Positions 23,305-33,005 of a stretch of 64,000 nucleotides of DNA are shown here, in pieces; position 1 is the stretch's first letter; each line of letters opens with the position of its first letter. The position numbers and the translations under genes are program-made. Source of the DNA: Chionoecetes opilio (taxonomy: Eukaryota; Arthropoda; Malacostraca; Decapoda; Majidae). The DNA is taken from positions 1 through 64,000 of the forward strand of contig JACEEZ010019116.1 of assembly GCA_016584305.1 (NCBI GenBank). The letters are read 5' to 3'. The notes beneath the pieces were generated by a model. It made no database searches, had not been told where the DNA came from, and worked only from the letters and a program-made list of their open reading frames with translations.

Positions 23305-23588
23305 TGTAGCATATACTTGCATCCTTTTCATGGATACAGCAAGAAAGCTGTGCCTTTGCAGAGAGTTAGCAACCCATTTCGACCTATTTGGCCATGATAT
23401 ATGTGTGCAGCGCCTGGCAATGGCGGGTGAGAGGAGCGCGGACAAGACGGGTGTGTTTCACCACCGCGCTCCTCTCACCGCCACTGCCAGGCGCTGCAAC
23501 ACAAATTCATGGTAAAATAGGTCGGAAATGGGGGCTAAGCTCTTTGCAATGGCACAGCTTTCTTGCGTATCCATGAAGGATGCAAGTA
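23305..23588. repeat. Central hairpin of D1
   Basis: Two arms of about 135 bp are near-perfect inverted copies (CTTGCATCCTTTTCATGGATAC against GTATCCATGAAGGATGCAAG; GCGCTCCTCTCACCGCCA against its complement at 23424). The loop is about ten bases near 23448. The left arm includes the uninterrupted site TAGCATATACTTGCATCC, whose partner in the right arm is the A3 insertion point. D2 keeps only part of this hairpin. Confidence 0.85.
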
Positions 23589-23755
23589 CAGGGAGGGTTC
23601 CCGTTATACGAGCATTCGGGATAACGAGAATCCGATGATAGAGATGTGTAAATAGGGTCTATTTTCAAATTACGAGATCGAAAAATCCAATGTTACGACA
23701 TTCAAACTGGGGTGAGTAAAATTACCAAATTATTACTAAAGTAAATTACAAGTTA

Positions 23756-24543
23756 CACACAAACCTCGATTTCCGGACTAATAGGGGGGAGCACTGGGTC
23801 CGGGAACCGCAAAAAGTCCGGGAATCGCAAAATTAAAAAAAAAAAAAAAAAATAAAAAAAAAAAAAAAATAAAAACCCATGCCCTTACCCATCCCCGGAC
23901 GTTTATCCTACTCTAGTATTTACTGTCCGGCAACCGCAATATCAACTACCCGCCCCCGGACTTTTACGTCCGCTGAGCATGCAGCCACCTGGCGGGAGGC
24001 AGCAGAAAGTGTTCAATAGTCTCAAGAGACGTTCCTGCACCAGGGGCAGTGGGGGTCAGGGGACTAACGGAGGACTGTGCAGGTGAATCATGAGTGTCGT
24101 GGGGCCCAAATGTAAAACAATACGACCGTGAGCATGCTGCCACCTGGCGGGAGGGCAGCAGAAAGTGTTCAATAGTCTCAGAAAATGTTCTTGCACCAGG
24201 GGCAGTGGGAGTCAGGTGACTGACGGAGGCTGTGCAGGTGACCGTGAGTGTCGTGTGCCCAAATGTAAACAATACGACCGCTGAGCATGCTGCCACCTGG
24301 GCGGGGGGCAGCAAAAGTGTTCAATAGTCTCAGAAATGTTCTTGCACCAGGGCAGGGGGTCAGGTGAGCGGAGGCTGTGCGGTGAACCGTGAAGGGGTGT
24401 GCCCAAAAAAATAAAACAATACGACCGTGACATGCTGCCACCTGGCAGGGGGCGCGGGGGCACTGACAGGGGGGGGGCAGGAGAAGCTCGGACCGCGGGC
24501 AACTTGGTCAATTTAGAACAGGACCAGGCACTTAAAAAAAAAA

Positions 24544-24589
<46 letters not shown>

Positions 24590-24675
24590 TCCGAGAGACA
24601 TATCCCCGGGCCTGGATTTTGTCCGGCAAATCCGAAATTTCCGGGAAACCCGGGGGGGGAAAAGAGGTTTGTGTG
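23756..24675 (-). mobile_element. G6: inverted G element in A3
   Basis: TA-CACACAAACCTCGATTTCC to GAAAAGAGGTTTGTGTG-TA. Three to four copies of the LINE-derived unit on the minus strand (GCCACCTGGCGGGAGGC-type blocks at 23985, 24138, 24291, 24435) decline in quality toward the right. A-rich tracts lie at 23830-23875 and 24535-24586. No coding frame survives. Confidence 0.75.
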
Positions 24676-25009
24676 TATTTTCTAAAATTTTAAAGTCATT
24701 TACTGACAGATTTTACCTAAGGTTGTCGATAATCAATCTGAAAATATGATAATTCGGTGGCTTGGTACGACAATGTGGCCTACAAAATTCACAACCCGGG
24801 CGCGAAGCCAGAAAGGGAGGTAGTATGGCCAGCAAAAACCGCTCCGCATACCTAGATACTACTTTCCCTAAGACGGAAGCTTACAAAACTATTAAACTCC
24901 CCCGGTAGGTCATAAAAAAGGTAGGGGAAGGGTTTTGGGGCTGGCTAAGGGGCATCCCTCACCACCAAGACAAACTTTTTTAAACCTTCTCGACCCAAAA
25001 ACAAACCCC

Positions 25010-25740
25010 GAGGATATTTCCGGGCAAAAATGGCATTTCCAGACTGCCCTTCTCCGCCCTTTTTTCCCCGTCTCTAAAACAATTCTCGTTTTTTTTTGAA
25101 AACTTGCATTTTAAGTATTTTAATGTTCAGATAGTAAATATTAAGTAAGGAGCCCGTGTTGTTGTGTATTGGGGTAGAAGGTGTGTATGTGTGTTAAAAA
25201 GGTGAATATTTTTGATATGGGCAAGTATTTTTCTCCGTCACTCACTGCCCCCCACTCGGCCCCAGCAGGGGGCACCCTCTCAAAAAATCTTTAAATCACC
25301 CTTATGACACACGGGGGTACATTTATTTAGATAATGACACGTGTATATAAATCTCACCCTTTAAACACAAGTTGTTATAAATAAGATGATAAGACGTTTA
25401 AACCCGCCCAAACCTACCCCCGGTGGGGAGGGGGCGGGCCTGCCCGTCCGCCGCCTCTCTCAAAAACCCCCGCAAAACCCCCCACCGGCCTCCTGAAAAA
25501 GACATCAATTCCAGCCGTGATAGCACCCAAAGGGTACACCCGTGATCAAGGATTCCTCAAAGGGTCCTCGCTTTCCCACTAAATTATTTTCCAAAGGGAG
25601 ACTCCGGGGCGGCGGACATCGGTGGCCCCCCGCACAACACAAACACCCCCCTATCAGCGTATAATAAGTGCCCCCCTGAAGAAGTCAGGTCAGCTCCACG
25701 ATGTGTAGCACCTAGGATATCACCAGGGATCACAGGATTA
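25010..25740. repeat. Family B fragment and two degraded LINE 3' ends
   Basis: From 25010 to 25380 the sequence follows family B (GGCAAAAATGGCATTTCCAGACTGCC, GGAGCCCGTGTTGTTGTG, GATAATGACACGTGTATA). From 25410 to 25740 two direct stretches resemble the 3' end of the LINE captured by G: CTCCTGAAAAAGACATCAATTCC followed by a TGATAGCACC...ATCAAGGATTCC tail (25487-25575), and CCTGAAGAAGTCAGGTCAGC followed by GCACCTAGGATATCACCAGG (25674-25730). Confidence 0.5.
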
Positions 25741-26271
25741 CAAGGGGTTCTCCCACCCCTACTAATATACCAAATTTTTTATAGCTTGAAAAAAAAAGTC
25801 TTTTTTTTTTTTTTTTTTTTTAATTTTTGGGGTCCCGGAAAACCAAAAAATATATTTACCATTTGTAGTGTTTCGATATACGAGATTTCGCTTTAGAGTA
25901 TGCCCCGGGGAACCAATGCCGTATCTTTGGGACCTCCCTGTATATGCCATATCGCAAAAAAAAAATTTAATCGAAAAAAACCCCCCAAAAAGTGATGTAT
26001 ACAGTGATTTGTATCAAGGTGAATGCTTGACGTCCATTCTGGAGAGTGGGGAATTACAGATTTGAATGCGATCATTTAAAAAACGGGTGACTGGATGCAA
26101 AAAGTTACAACATATTGTTGATATATCGATCATGGCTATATTTTGACTGCATTAAATCAGGAATGATGAAATGGTTTGGACGATTACTTTAAAATCACCC
26201 TTATTTAAGGTGACACACGGTGCTACACTGACCTAAATAGTGACACGTATATAGAATAGCTCATCACAACC

Positions 26272-26312
<41 letters not shown>

Positions 26313-26446
26313 GAGCAATTGTAATTATAATAAGCAAAACTTTTGACAGCCACGGCCTGTGTCTGGCTTGTTGTTGTTCTTCTTGTGACCTCTTCTGCTT
26401 AGGATTGCTTTGTAGGTCTGTCAAGTTCGATCTCGAGCTTAACGCA

Positions 26447-26982
26447 CACTAAAACCTTTATAACTCGGCACGATAGGGGCTCTGGCCCTTGCCGAGTTAT
26501 TCAATATGCCGAATTATGCAAATGCCCTCCTCTGATATGGGTTAAAAAAAATGAAAAATAAAAAATTGTAAATAACTTTTACCCATAAGTACCACTCATA
26601 AATCCACTAAAAATCTTTCTGCACCGTCGAGTGGCCTAAGAATACCCACAGGCCTTGTCCATCAACTCTACCTCGACTGCAAGTGCGTGGGAGGACACAG
26701 GGGGGCGGCATGAACCTCTAATCACAGGCGTCACTATAAAAATCCTGTCTGTGCCACCATGGGCGAGGGCCAACCATCACAGCCCTCAAGTGTGCCTCCA
26801 GGACCTACCATCTGAGCCCTGCAGGTCACTGCCTACAGGTGCTATAGGCATAGATGTAAAAAATAAAAAAAAATAAAAAATAATTACTCGGCAAGAGTAA
26901 GAATATTTTGCCGACTGTCTTTGCCTTGCCGAGTTATGTCAAATTCCGAGTTATATAATGCAGAGTTATAAGGGTTTTAGTG
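26447..26982. mobile_element. Q1: TIR element holding a truncated SINE
   Basis: Ends CACTAAAACCTTTATAACTC and its complement GAGTTATAAGGGTTTTAGTG-TA. Subterminal GCCGAGTTAT motifs recur in both halves. The middle (26610-26880) is SINE S3. About 536 bp, non-coding. A longer relative is Q2. Confidence 0.75.
26610..26880 (+). repeat. SINE S3, truncated, nested in Q1
   Basis: Collinear with SINE S2 from CTTTCTGCACCGTCGAGTGG onward, including CACAGGCGTCACTATAAAAA, CCATCACAGCCCT and the AAAAATAAAAAA tail. The tRNA-like head is missing. A 40-base segment after GAGTGGCC differs from S2. Confidence 0.75.
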
Positions 26983-27594
26983 TATCTCCTTTGCCACTCT
27001 GTTCTTTAGTTTCTTTTCTTCTTTTAGTTGTGATAATTTGTTTGGCTTTCTCTAGTCAGACGCTGAGAGAAATCACCAACATTTTAGGGATAACTTATCA
27101 ACTTACAGGAGACTTTTTCTTCCTTTTTATCTCATTTTGGGGTTATTATAATGTCTTATGATGCTGCTGCTGCTGCCGCGGCCGCTCTGCCAGGCGTGGA
27201 TGAGCGCCTTGCTTGTATTTTCATATCTTAACTCATATGTATGAATAATAGCCATTAAAATGTGATTATATGTCTATTCACCTAAAATAATGATATTTCA
27301 TAGCATACCAAGCAGTAATGTTTGAGCCTGGATACTTACTACCTCTCCTAATACCAGTCCCGAACAGTTGTGGGCGAGTGTGCCAATCCCTGATGTAGCG
27401 CCAGTATGCACACTGTGGGTCTAAGAAGAGCATTCACACTGCTAACCTCAAGAGCAGACACAACAATGAAGCTATCAACAATGAAGCTATAGGCAGCACA
27501 AGCTGACTCTTCTTAGATCAGGGAAGAGCACTGGGCCAAAGTTTGTGCAGGGCCAATTGACAATCTGATGTGCTACCGGGTTAAAAGCCTGGAT
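26983..27594. other. Unassigned sequence with a short GCT run
   Basis: No repeat end recognised. A (GCT)n followed by GCCGCGGCCGC lies at 27161-27186. A directly repeated AACAATGAAGCTAT pair lies at 27464-27492. No open frame with known motifs. It may be one of the few pieces of non-transposon flank. Confidence 0.4.
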
Positions 27595-27830
27595 TCAATG
27601 TGCTAGACCTCTCCACCTCACATGTGTGTTTTGATATGTCTGACAACAATATGTCATGGTAAGGAAACTCGTGCCACAAATATCACAATTGTACTTTCTT
27701 TCACCTGTGTGGGTGAGAATGTGTTTGTCACGGCAGTTTTTAAGGGTGAATGATTTCAGACATTCCAGGCACTGAAAGTTTCTCACACCAATGTCGGTGA
27801 GGATGTGTGTAAGGGTAGTGGCCAGTCAGA
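27595..27830 (-). pseudogene. C2H2 zinc-finger fragment
   Basis: On the minus strand the frame reads ILTDIGVRNFQCLECLKSF, then KNCRDKHILTHTGERKYNCD, then ICGTSFLTMTY with no final histidine pair. One complete finger is followed by one damaged finger. The pair resembles the last fingers of the large array at 45.4-49.6 kb (ECLKTFTMKSNCYRHM and KYKCDICVRCFHAKTY), so it is a relic of a related gene or a duplicated 3' end. SINE S2 begins directly upstream in gene direction. Confidence 0.75.
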
Positions 27831-27835
27831 TTGGG

Positions 27836-28145
27836 GAGGCTGTAGCAGAGTGGTTAGCATCTCCGAGTGGCGTTCTTGGTGACCCGAGTTCGATCCTCGA
27901 CAAAAACCAAAATCTTTCTGCACCGTCGAGTGGCTGATTGCGAGTGCATCGAAGGGACACGGGTGGGCGGCATGAGCCTCTTATCACAGGCGTCACTATA
28001 AAAATCCTGCCTGCGCCACCATGGCCGAGGGTCAACCATCACAGCCCTTAAGTGAACCTCCAGAGCCTACCATCCGAACCTTGGAAGTCACTGCCTACAG
28101 GCACTATAGGCCAAGATGTAAAAAGAAACAAAAAAACAAAAAAAA
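27836..28145 (+). repeat. SINE S2, tRNA-derived, full length
   Basis: A pol III A box TAGCAGAGTGG (27843-27853) and B box GAGTTCGATCC (27886-27896) with normal tRNA spacing, followed by an unrelated body (CTTTCTGCACCGTCGAGTGG, GGCGTCACTATAAAAATCCT) and an A-rich tail (AAAAAGAAACAAAAAAAC, 28120). No intact tRNA fold is needed for such SINEs, so this is not a tRNA gene. Confidence 0.85.
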
Positions 28146-28749
28146 AAAAAAATCGGAGATATTCACAATATTTTGTATGATTGAATGTAAAGAAATCTTG
28201 ATTTTATGTGTTATAATACTTAAAGGACAAGCTAATGCCTAATATCACTGATTAATCAAAGGTATTCAAAAAACTTTATTGGACAGTATCTCAAAACATA
28301 AGTTTTGTTTTGAGATACTACACACAAAAAATACATAACATGCCCAAACTCGGCATAATGGTTTTACACATTGCTTTTCATCATATCTAACTGAGGAAAA
28401 TGTTGTCAAATTTTTTCTGTGTACGGTATCTGTTTGACTGGTAAAAATGGGGTTGAAAATTTGAAAATTCATATCCTGCAAACCATACATTTTTACTGAG
28501 TTACCTAATACGTGTAGTAATTTCGATGATCTGAACAAAGTACTTGTACCAATTAATGTCATTAGTGTAGATTTATTATCATTGGAGTAGGTAGCATTTC
28601 AAGTTTACCAAATAGAAAAAAAAAAAAAAAAGTACATTGCAAAAAATTCATAGGTCACAATTATTTTTCTTGGGATACATGGGGTTGTACATGGTTGAAC
28701 TTGGTTGTACATGGTGTCCCTGATTTATGGTATATATATCATAACCTTA
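28146..28749. other. Unassigned sequence with a 15-bp stem hairpin
   Basis: GTATCTCAAAACATA and TTTTGTTTTGAGATAC form a hairpin at 28287-28319. A minus-strand open frame (28266-28562) has no recognisable motif. TTGTACATGG is repeated at 28684-28712. It could be the end of an unrecognised element. Confidence 0.4.
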
Positions 28750-29045
28750 ACCTTCTTCTTCTTCTCTGTTTAACGTTAGTTTTTCCCCATAATTTATATA
28801 AGGTTAGACGGCCGATGGCAACTATCTCTATCCGTTGCCTCAACTTCTTCAATGCCCAATGCTGCCAGATCCTCTTCAACACACTGCCTCCATGTCTTCC
28901 TTGGCCTGCCCGGTGGACGGCGACCTGGAACTTCCACTCTAATAGCTCTCCTCAATGCCTCACACCTTCTCACCTCTTCACGTGTCCAAACCACCTCAAT
29001 CGCCTTACTCTCAAACACTATACAGGTACCTTTTGTTTTACGCAA
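28750..29045 (-). pseudogene. RTE-like LINE ORF2 C-terminus
   Basis: The minus-strand frame contains VRRCEALRRAIRVEVPGRRP, then PGRPRKTWRQCVEEDLAALG and IEEVEATDRDSC. The GRR..GRP.KTW...V..DL..LG....A.DR pattern is a familiar C-terminal tail of RTE-type LINE proteins. RT motifs are absent, so only the last 80 or so codons are here. Its 5' end (right side) stops at a TIR-like end at 29041. Confidence 0.7.
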
Positions 29046-29248
29046 GCTTAAACTACACGTTTTTGGATTGACGCGATGCGATGTGAAAAGTTAAAGTACG
29101 AAAATGGTCAGAAGGGTGAACTCGGGCCTCGTCAAAGACTAATGGATAATTTTCCCATTGAAAGTACTATTCGCGTTTGGCGAAATTCACTTTTGCCGAT
29201 GGTTTGGCAAGACTAATTAAATCGCCAAACGTGAGGGACCACTGTATA
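29041..29248. mobile_element. Small TA-flanked TIR element
   Basis: Left ACAGGTACCTTTTGTTTTACGC and right GCGCCAAAC-like block ending AACGTGAGGGACCACTGTA. The two ends are only loosely complementary (ACAGTGGTCCCTCACGTTTG against the left end). TTCGCGTTTGGCGAA at 29169 and TCGCCAAACG at 29222 are internal inverted motifs. C2 begins nine bases further on. Confidence 0.45.
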
Positions 29249-29880
29249 ACCTTAACCATAGACCACTGTATACCTAGACTGTGCACGGAATATCGGCCTG
29301 TTGCACATGGGCCTGAACTTGCCCTGAAGTCGGAGGGCCGCTCGGATTCATATATATATATATACGCATCATATAGACTGGTTTATCAGTATATATGATA
29401 TACTGTAATCTTCGTAAATGTTTGTTCTATAATATTATCAATAAAAAAACAGTAAAAAACAGGTTAAAGAAATGCCATTACGAGACTCTGAAGAAATATG
29501 CATGAACTTAATATTCACTTCAACTTTTCGCCATTTAAAAAACTTTGCGAGTCAACTTTATCATGAATGGGTATCAATAGAAGCGCAATTTTATTAGCTT
29601 TCCATTGATGTATTTCGTTTTCTGATAAATGAATTACCCCTATGCATAAATTAGCGTAACTAAATAAATAAAATCATCAATCGGGTAATTTTCCCGATTG
29701 ATGAGGTTATTTATTAGTTATTGCTAATTTATACATGGTGCTAATTCATTTATCAGAAAACGAAAATATAAGTAAATAAATAACATCATCAATCGGGAAA
29801 ATTACCCAATTGATGATTTTATTTATTTATTTAATGCTAATTTATGCATGGTTCTAATTCATTTATCAGATAACGAAATA

Positions 29881-30349
29881 CAGGTTGAAGTTCCCAAACT
29901 CGGCATCCCAAGACTCGGCAAACACCCAAAACTCTGCTATGGTTCCGGATTTTCCAAAACACGGCAGAACAACACCCAAAACCCGGCGCGTAGTTGCCGG
30001 GTCGGCCGCTAGGTGCCACCACACTAGGCCGCTTGGTTTCTCCCGCCGATTTGTTTGTTGTTATTGTTCAGTGGTGTTGTGACTGTAGAGTTGTGTACAC
30101 TGTTATTTTGTGTACTTCTACAGGTCTGTTATTGGTATTATGGCTCCCAAACGTCCAGGAACACCTGCTGGTGCAAGTGAAAAGAAAAAGGAAGAACAAT
30201 GTTGTTAACTATTTCTGAGAAAATTGACCTTTTGAAGAAGTTGGATGCTTTTTTTTCCCCTTAATATATCTACGTTCTAAAAGTCGGAAAATTTCATTAC
30301 TCGGCTCGGCGCTGGTCCCGACGTTGCCGAGTTTGGGAACTTCAACCTG
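29881..30349 (+). mobile_element. T: deletion derivative of a Tigger/pogo element
   Basis: TIRs CAGGTTGAAGTTCCCAAACT and its complement ending GGGAACTTCAACCTG, flanked by TA (29879-29880, 30350-30351). C1 shows the uninterrupted sequence AACGAAATATAGCAATGG at this place. The element retains a 5' leader with an acceptor-like TGTACTTCTACAG (30111-30123) and the start of a transposase frame. The rest of the transposase is deleted. Confidence 0.85.
30140..30249 (+). pseudogene. Tigger-type transposase N-terminus
   Basis: From ATG 30140 the frame reads MAPKRPGTPAGASEKKKEE; after a one-base shift it continues MLLTISEKIDLLKKLDA. This matches the usual beginning of pogo/Tigger transposases, a basic leader followed by the first helix of the CENP-B N-terminal helix-turn-helix (consensus LT..EKL.LI...). 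The reading stops at an internal deletion at about 30250, so DNA binding and DDE catalytic parts are missing. It gives direct evidence that this type of TIR is served by a pogo-family transposase. Confidence 0.75.
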
Positions 30350-30749
30350 TATACCAATGGAAAGCTAATAAAATTGCGCTTCTATTGATACCCTTCATGA
30401 TAAAAGTTGACTCGCAAAGTTTTAAATGGCGAAGAGTTAAGTGAATATTAAGTTCATGCATATTTCTTCATAGTCTCGTAATGGCATTTCTTGAGCGTGT
30501 TTTACTGTTTTTTATTTGATAATATTATAGAACAAACATTTGCAAAGATTACAGTATATCATATATGAGGCGCCGCGTGTAGAAAGGGAGCTAAGCGCCA
30601 TTTTCTTGAAAATTGCTTTTTTGGTACCAATCGACGCGTTGTCACATGCTCAATCCATTGGTGTCCCTTAAGCACCTCATAGCTCAAAGCTGTAAGGCTG
30701 AGAATTGAATCTTTCAGAACATTCATTTAGCATGGCACTCTTTTTTCCA

Positions 30750-30834
30750 GCCTCTTTGCAAGGGTGTTATGTCCGCGTCTGCATGAATTCAAGCCGCTTT
30801 GCAAGGGTGTTATGTCCGCGTCTGCATGAATTCA
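30750..30834 (+). repeat. 43-bp tandem duplication in V
   Basis: Two copies of a unit containing CTTTGCAAGGGTGTTATGTC and CGCGTCTGCATGAATTCA, starting at 30750 and 30793 and differing at only one base in 42. The close identity suggests a recent duplication or homogenisation. It lies just upstream of the CCAAT pair. Confidence 0.9.
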
Positions 30835-30839
30835 CTTTC

Positions 30840-30940
30840 TAGCTTGCGAGCTGCGGCCCCAGCCAATGAGAATGCAGCGTTGTGCGCCGCGGCGTTCTCA
30901 TTGGCTCGCGCTGCCACCCTCACCACCCACGCGCCGCAAT
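30840..30940 (+). promoter_or_regulatory. GC-rich promoter-like patch with paired CCAAT boxes
   Basis: CCAATGAGAA at 30863 and its exact inverse TTCTCATTGG ending at 30904 face each other across a GC-rich spacer (TGCGCCGCGGCG). CCAAT is the NF-Y core, and paired or inverted CCAAT boxes are common in TATA-less promoters. The patch is much richer in CpG than the surrounding sequence and ends in GCGCCGCAATATGG just at the ATG. Function is an inference. Confidence 0.45.
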
Positions 30941-31030
30941 ATGGCAGCTTGTAAACAGATGTGCGAGGTTCGGACGTCTCCTGCTATACTTGCGCTAATT
31001 TCTCCAAATTTCTCCCAAAGAAGTAAGTAA
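30941..31030 (+). CDS. First-exon-like open frame, 29 codons to a GTAAGT donor
   Basis: ATG at 30941 opens MAACKQMCEVRTSPAILALI, then SPNFSQR. A consensus donor GTAAGT begins at 31023 (GAA/GTAAGTAA), and an in-frame stop follows at 31028-31030 if it is not spliced. The frame follows directly on the GC-rich patch with the CCAAT boxes. I do not recognise the peptide. It may be the first exon of a gene or transposase whose remainder was lost, or chance. Confidence 0.3.
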   Translation: MAACKQMCEVRTSPAILALISPNFSQRSK

Positions 31031-33005
31031 ATCTGCATAAATCCTTTTTATAATAATAGACATCGGCAGGAAGGTTTTGGTATAAGTTTTCATATGGTAT
31101 TAGTGCATATTGATGGGGGAAAAGTGGTGGTGTGTCGGTTTGACGCTAAGGCGCATGACCATAATAGACCACAATAGACCACAATATACCACACATGACC
31201 AATACTAGAGGGGACATGGGGCCTGTGTGGAGTAGGGGGAGGCCCGAGGAGTGCTGCTTGCAAGTTTCATCAATGCGTAGGTGCGTAGCTGAAGCTCATC
31301 TTGGAAAAGAATCACCCTCATTAATGTCCAAGAATTGTGCTTTACTGTCTATTACCGAGGTGAAATCTATGATTTTATTATTAAACACAGTGTACTGGGA
31401 CGTTTTGGAAACATTTATGAGACGGTAAGTGGTTTACTGGGTGGTAAAGTGTTCGTAAAATGCCTTCGGCGATGGCCCTGTGATTCATTTTATGGTAGAA
31501 AATAGGTTAACCCTTTCACGCACGAAAAGTTTAATAAGTTTTTTCGGCCACTGCGACATCAGTCTGGGGCTCTCTACGAGGCTGCGCGTAATAGCCGACT
31601 CTGCGGCGAATGTTTTGGTTATGTTATCAATTTCAACCACGATTATTCTTTTTTCCTGGCATTATTATAAAATTATATCGTTGGTTTCGCAAGATATTAT
31701 TCTGCCTTATGAAAGACAAAAATAACAAGAAATACATGTAAATAGCGGAGTTTAACGACTTAGAAAAAACATTGAGTAAAGAGAAATAAGAAATATTTAC
31801 GTTCACCACTTCGTAGCTCGATATTTCCTGAGTCAACTTTGTATGGCTTATATGCCAATAAGAGCGGAATTTTATGAGGATTCCAACGCTACCATTAGAA
31901 TTTTCATATGGCCAGTAGTTCTTGAGAAAATCTTAGAAAGATTCTGATGAGATGAGAAAGATGAGAAAGGTCTTATAAAATGTTTTACACCGTTACTGTT
32001 ACACTTTTTTTTACTTACCTGAAGTAAGACCAATGGTTCTGGAATATTGGGAAATGGTATGAATTACTTGAAACACTAAAATTTTGACATTTTTATTGGT
32101 TTATTTGGTGTTTGGGTACCTTTTTGGTCATTTTTGCAACTTTTTGAAGTGGATATTCTTGCTGAAGTGCACTTAACACTTAAAGGAGCACTTTTAAAAT
32201 TATTGCTGTATTACCCACTGTTATACCACTGTTTGAATATGCTTTGGTGAAAGTTTCATGAAAATCTATCGAACCGTTTTGAAATGGCACTGTTTTGAAA
32301 ATCGCCAAACTTTGAAGGCGATTTTCTCAGCTTTTTGAAAATGGCGCTTAGCCCCCTTTCTACACGCGGCGCCTCATATACTGATAAACCAGTCTATATG
32401 ATAGTCCATAGACCACTATATCTCTTTGTCGGGTGGGCCGCAGGCCCCTATGCAGCTTGTAATTTCAAAACATTGTCACGTGAACAGTCCAGGTATACAG
32501 TGGTCTATGCCTTAACCCAATTAATACAAAATAAAAATCTAAAAATCTGCCGCTACCCTTAAAGTCCAGACCCCTTTTTTCTGTACAAAATGATGTTGAA
32601 TGTTCATTCAAAATACCTAATCCACAAAAAGTAATTCATTTCCACGACTTATTTCCCTAAAAACATGACTTTTGTAAAAAGGCGCGGGAAAAAAACCCAG
32701 CCCCGTTCCAGCCGTGGCAAGAAACTTGCTGATGCCGTCACGGGAGGGCGACAATCTGCCTCACACAGCTTGCCTCTCCCCGGCACACACACCTTCTCCA
32801 CACATTTATCGTGGCCGTATAGGTCGGCAACGGGTGATAAGCCCTCTGGAAAGGCACAGCTTTCTTGCTGCATGCATAAAGGATGCAAGTACCGTATTTT
32901 ACGGCTTATAGGACGCATTTTTTTCCCCCAAAAAATACCCTAAGAAATAACATGCGTCTTTCCAAGATGAATGTTGTAGGAGGTTAGCTTAGGTAGCTAT
33001 TCAAT

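Larger units (their letters stand above)
23589..25940. mobile_element. A3: family A element in D1, holding G6 and older debris
   Basis: Ends TA-CAGGGAGGGTTCCCGTTATA and TTTGGGACCTCCCTG-TA. The left third is normal family A sequence up to AAATTACAAGTTA, where G6 is inserted at TA. After G6 the family A sequence resumes (TTTACTGACAGATTTTACC). The stretch 24790-25750 holds a family B fragment and LINE 3' ends. Family A ends at 25750-25940. Confidence 0.65.
22149..26188. mobile_element. D1: TTAA-flanked palindromic element
   Basis: Flanked by TTAA on both sides (22145-22148 and 26189-26192). TIRs are AGTAATCGTCCAGACC and its complement GGTTTGGACGATTACT. A TTAA target is the mark of piggyBac-type elements, although these TIRs do not begin with the usual CCC. 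The body is palindromic around a 280-bp hairpin (23305-23588). It holds G5 in the left arm and A3 at a TA in the right arm. No transposase is present. Confidence 0.75.
21786..26365. mobile_element. B3: family B element split by D1
   Basis: The left part (21786-22148) begins in AACGGACCTCGGGTTAACGG and carries ACTCCATTTGCGTGACAAG and the CTGTGCTGCTAGTGATTTAG block. The right part (26193-26365) carries GCTACACTGACCTAAATAGTGACACG as in B1. B1 reads CAACACCCTAAATCACCC (complement) where B3 is interrupted, so the D1 insertion at TTAA is clear. Terminal TIRs are incomplete. Confidence 0.65.
30566..32376. mobile_element. V: 1.8-kb TIR element with promoter-like GC patch
   Basis: TIRs of about 40 bp: TGAGGCGCCGCGTGTAGAAA then GGGAGCTAAGCGCCATTTTC, and the inverse ending CTACACGCGGCGCCTCA, flanked by TA in the right arm of C2. 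The homologous empty site in C1 confirms both boundaries. It contains no transposase. It has a 43-bp tandem duplication (30750-30834), a GC-rich patch with two CCAAT boxes and a short open frame ending at a splice-donor-like site. The right two thirds are AT-rich with no feature that I recognise. Confidence 0.85.
29257..32509. mobile_element. C2: palindromic TIR element holding T and V
   Basis: Ends CATAGACCACTGTATACC and GGTATACAGTGGTCTATG, flanked by a perfect 7-bp duplication CCTTAAC (29250-29256 and 32510-32516). Inverted arms of about 340 bp start at 29371 (TTTATCAGTATATATGATA) and end at 32393. The centre has hairpin motifs such as ATCAATCGGGTAATTTTCCC (29677). T lies in the right arm at a TA, and V at another TA where C1 gives the empty sequence ATCATATATACTGATAAACC. 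Without inserts the element would be about 1 kb. Non-coding itself. Confidence 0.85.

Noticed and set aside
27160..27190. (GCT)n followed by a GC-rich motif, considered as a coding polyalanine or polyleucine tract
   Set aside because: No open frame continues with recognisable sequence on either side.
27836..27910. A possible tRNA gene (A and B boxes present)
   Set aside because: Stems do not pair well, and the sequence runs into a SINE body with an A-rich tail also seen at 26.6-26.9 kb.
28266..28562. 98-codon minus-strand open frame
   Set aside because: No family resemblance, AT-rich composition and a hairpin at its end; more likely a non-coding part of an element.
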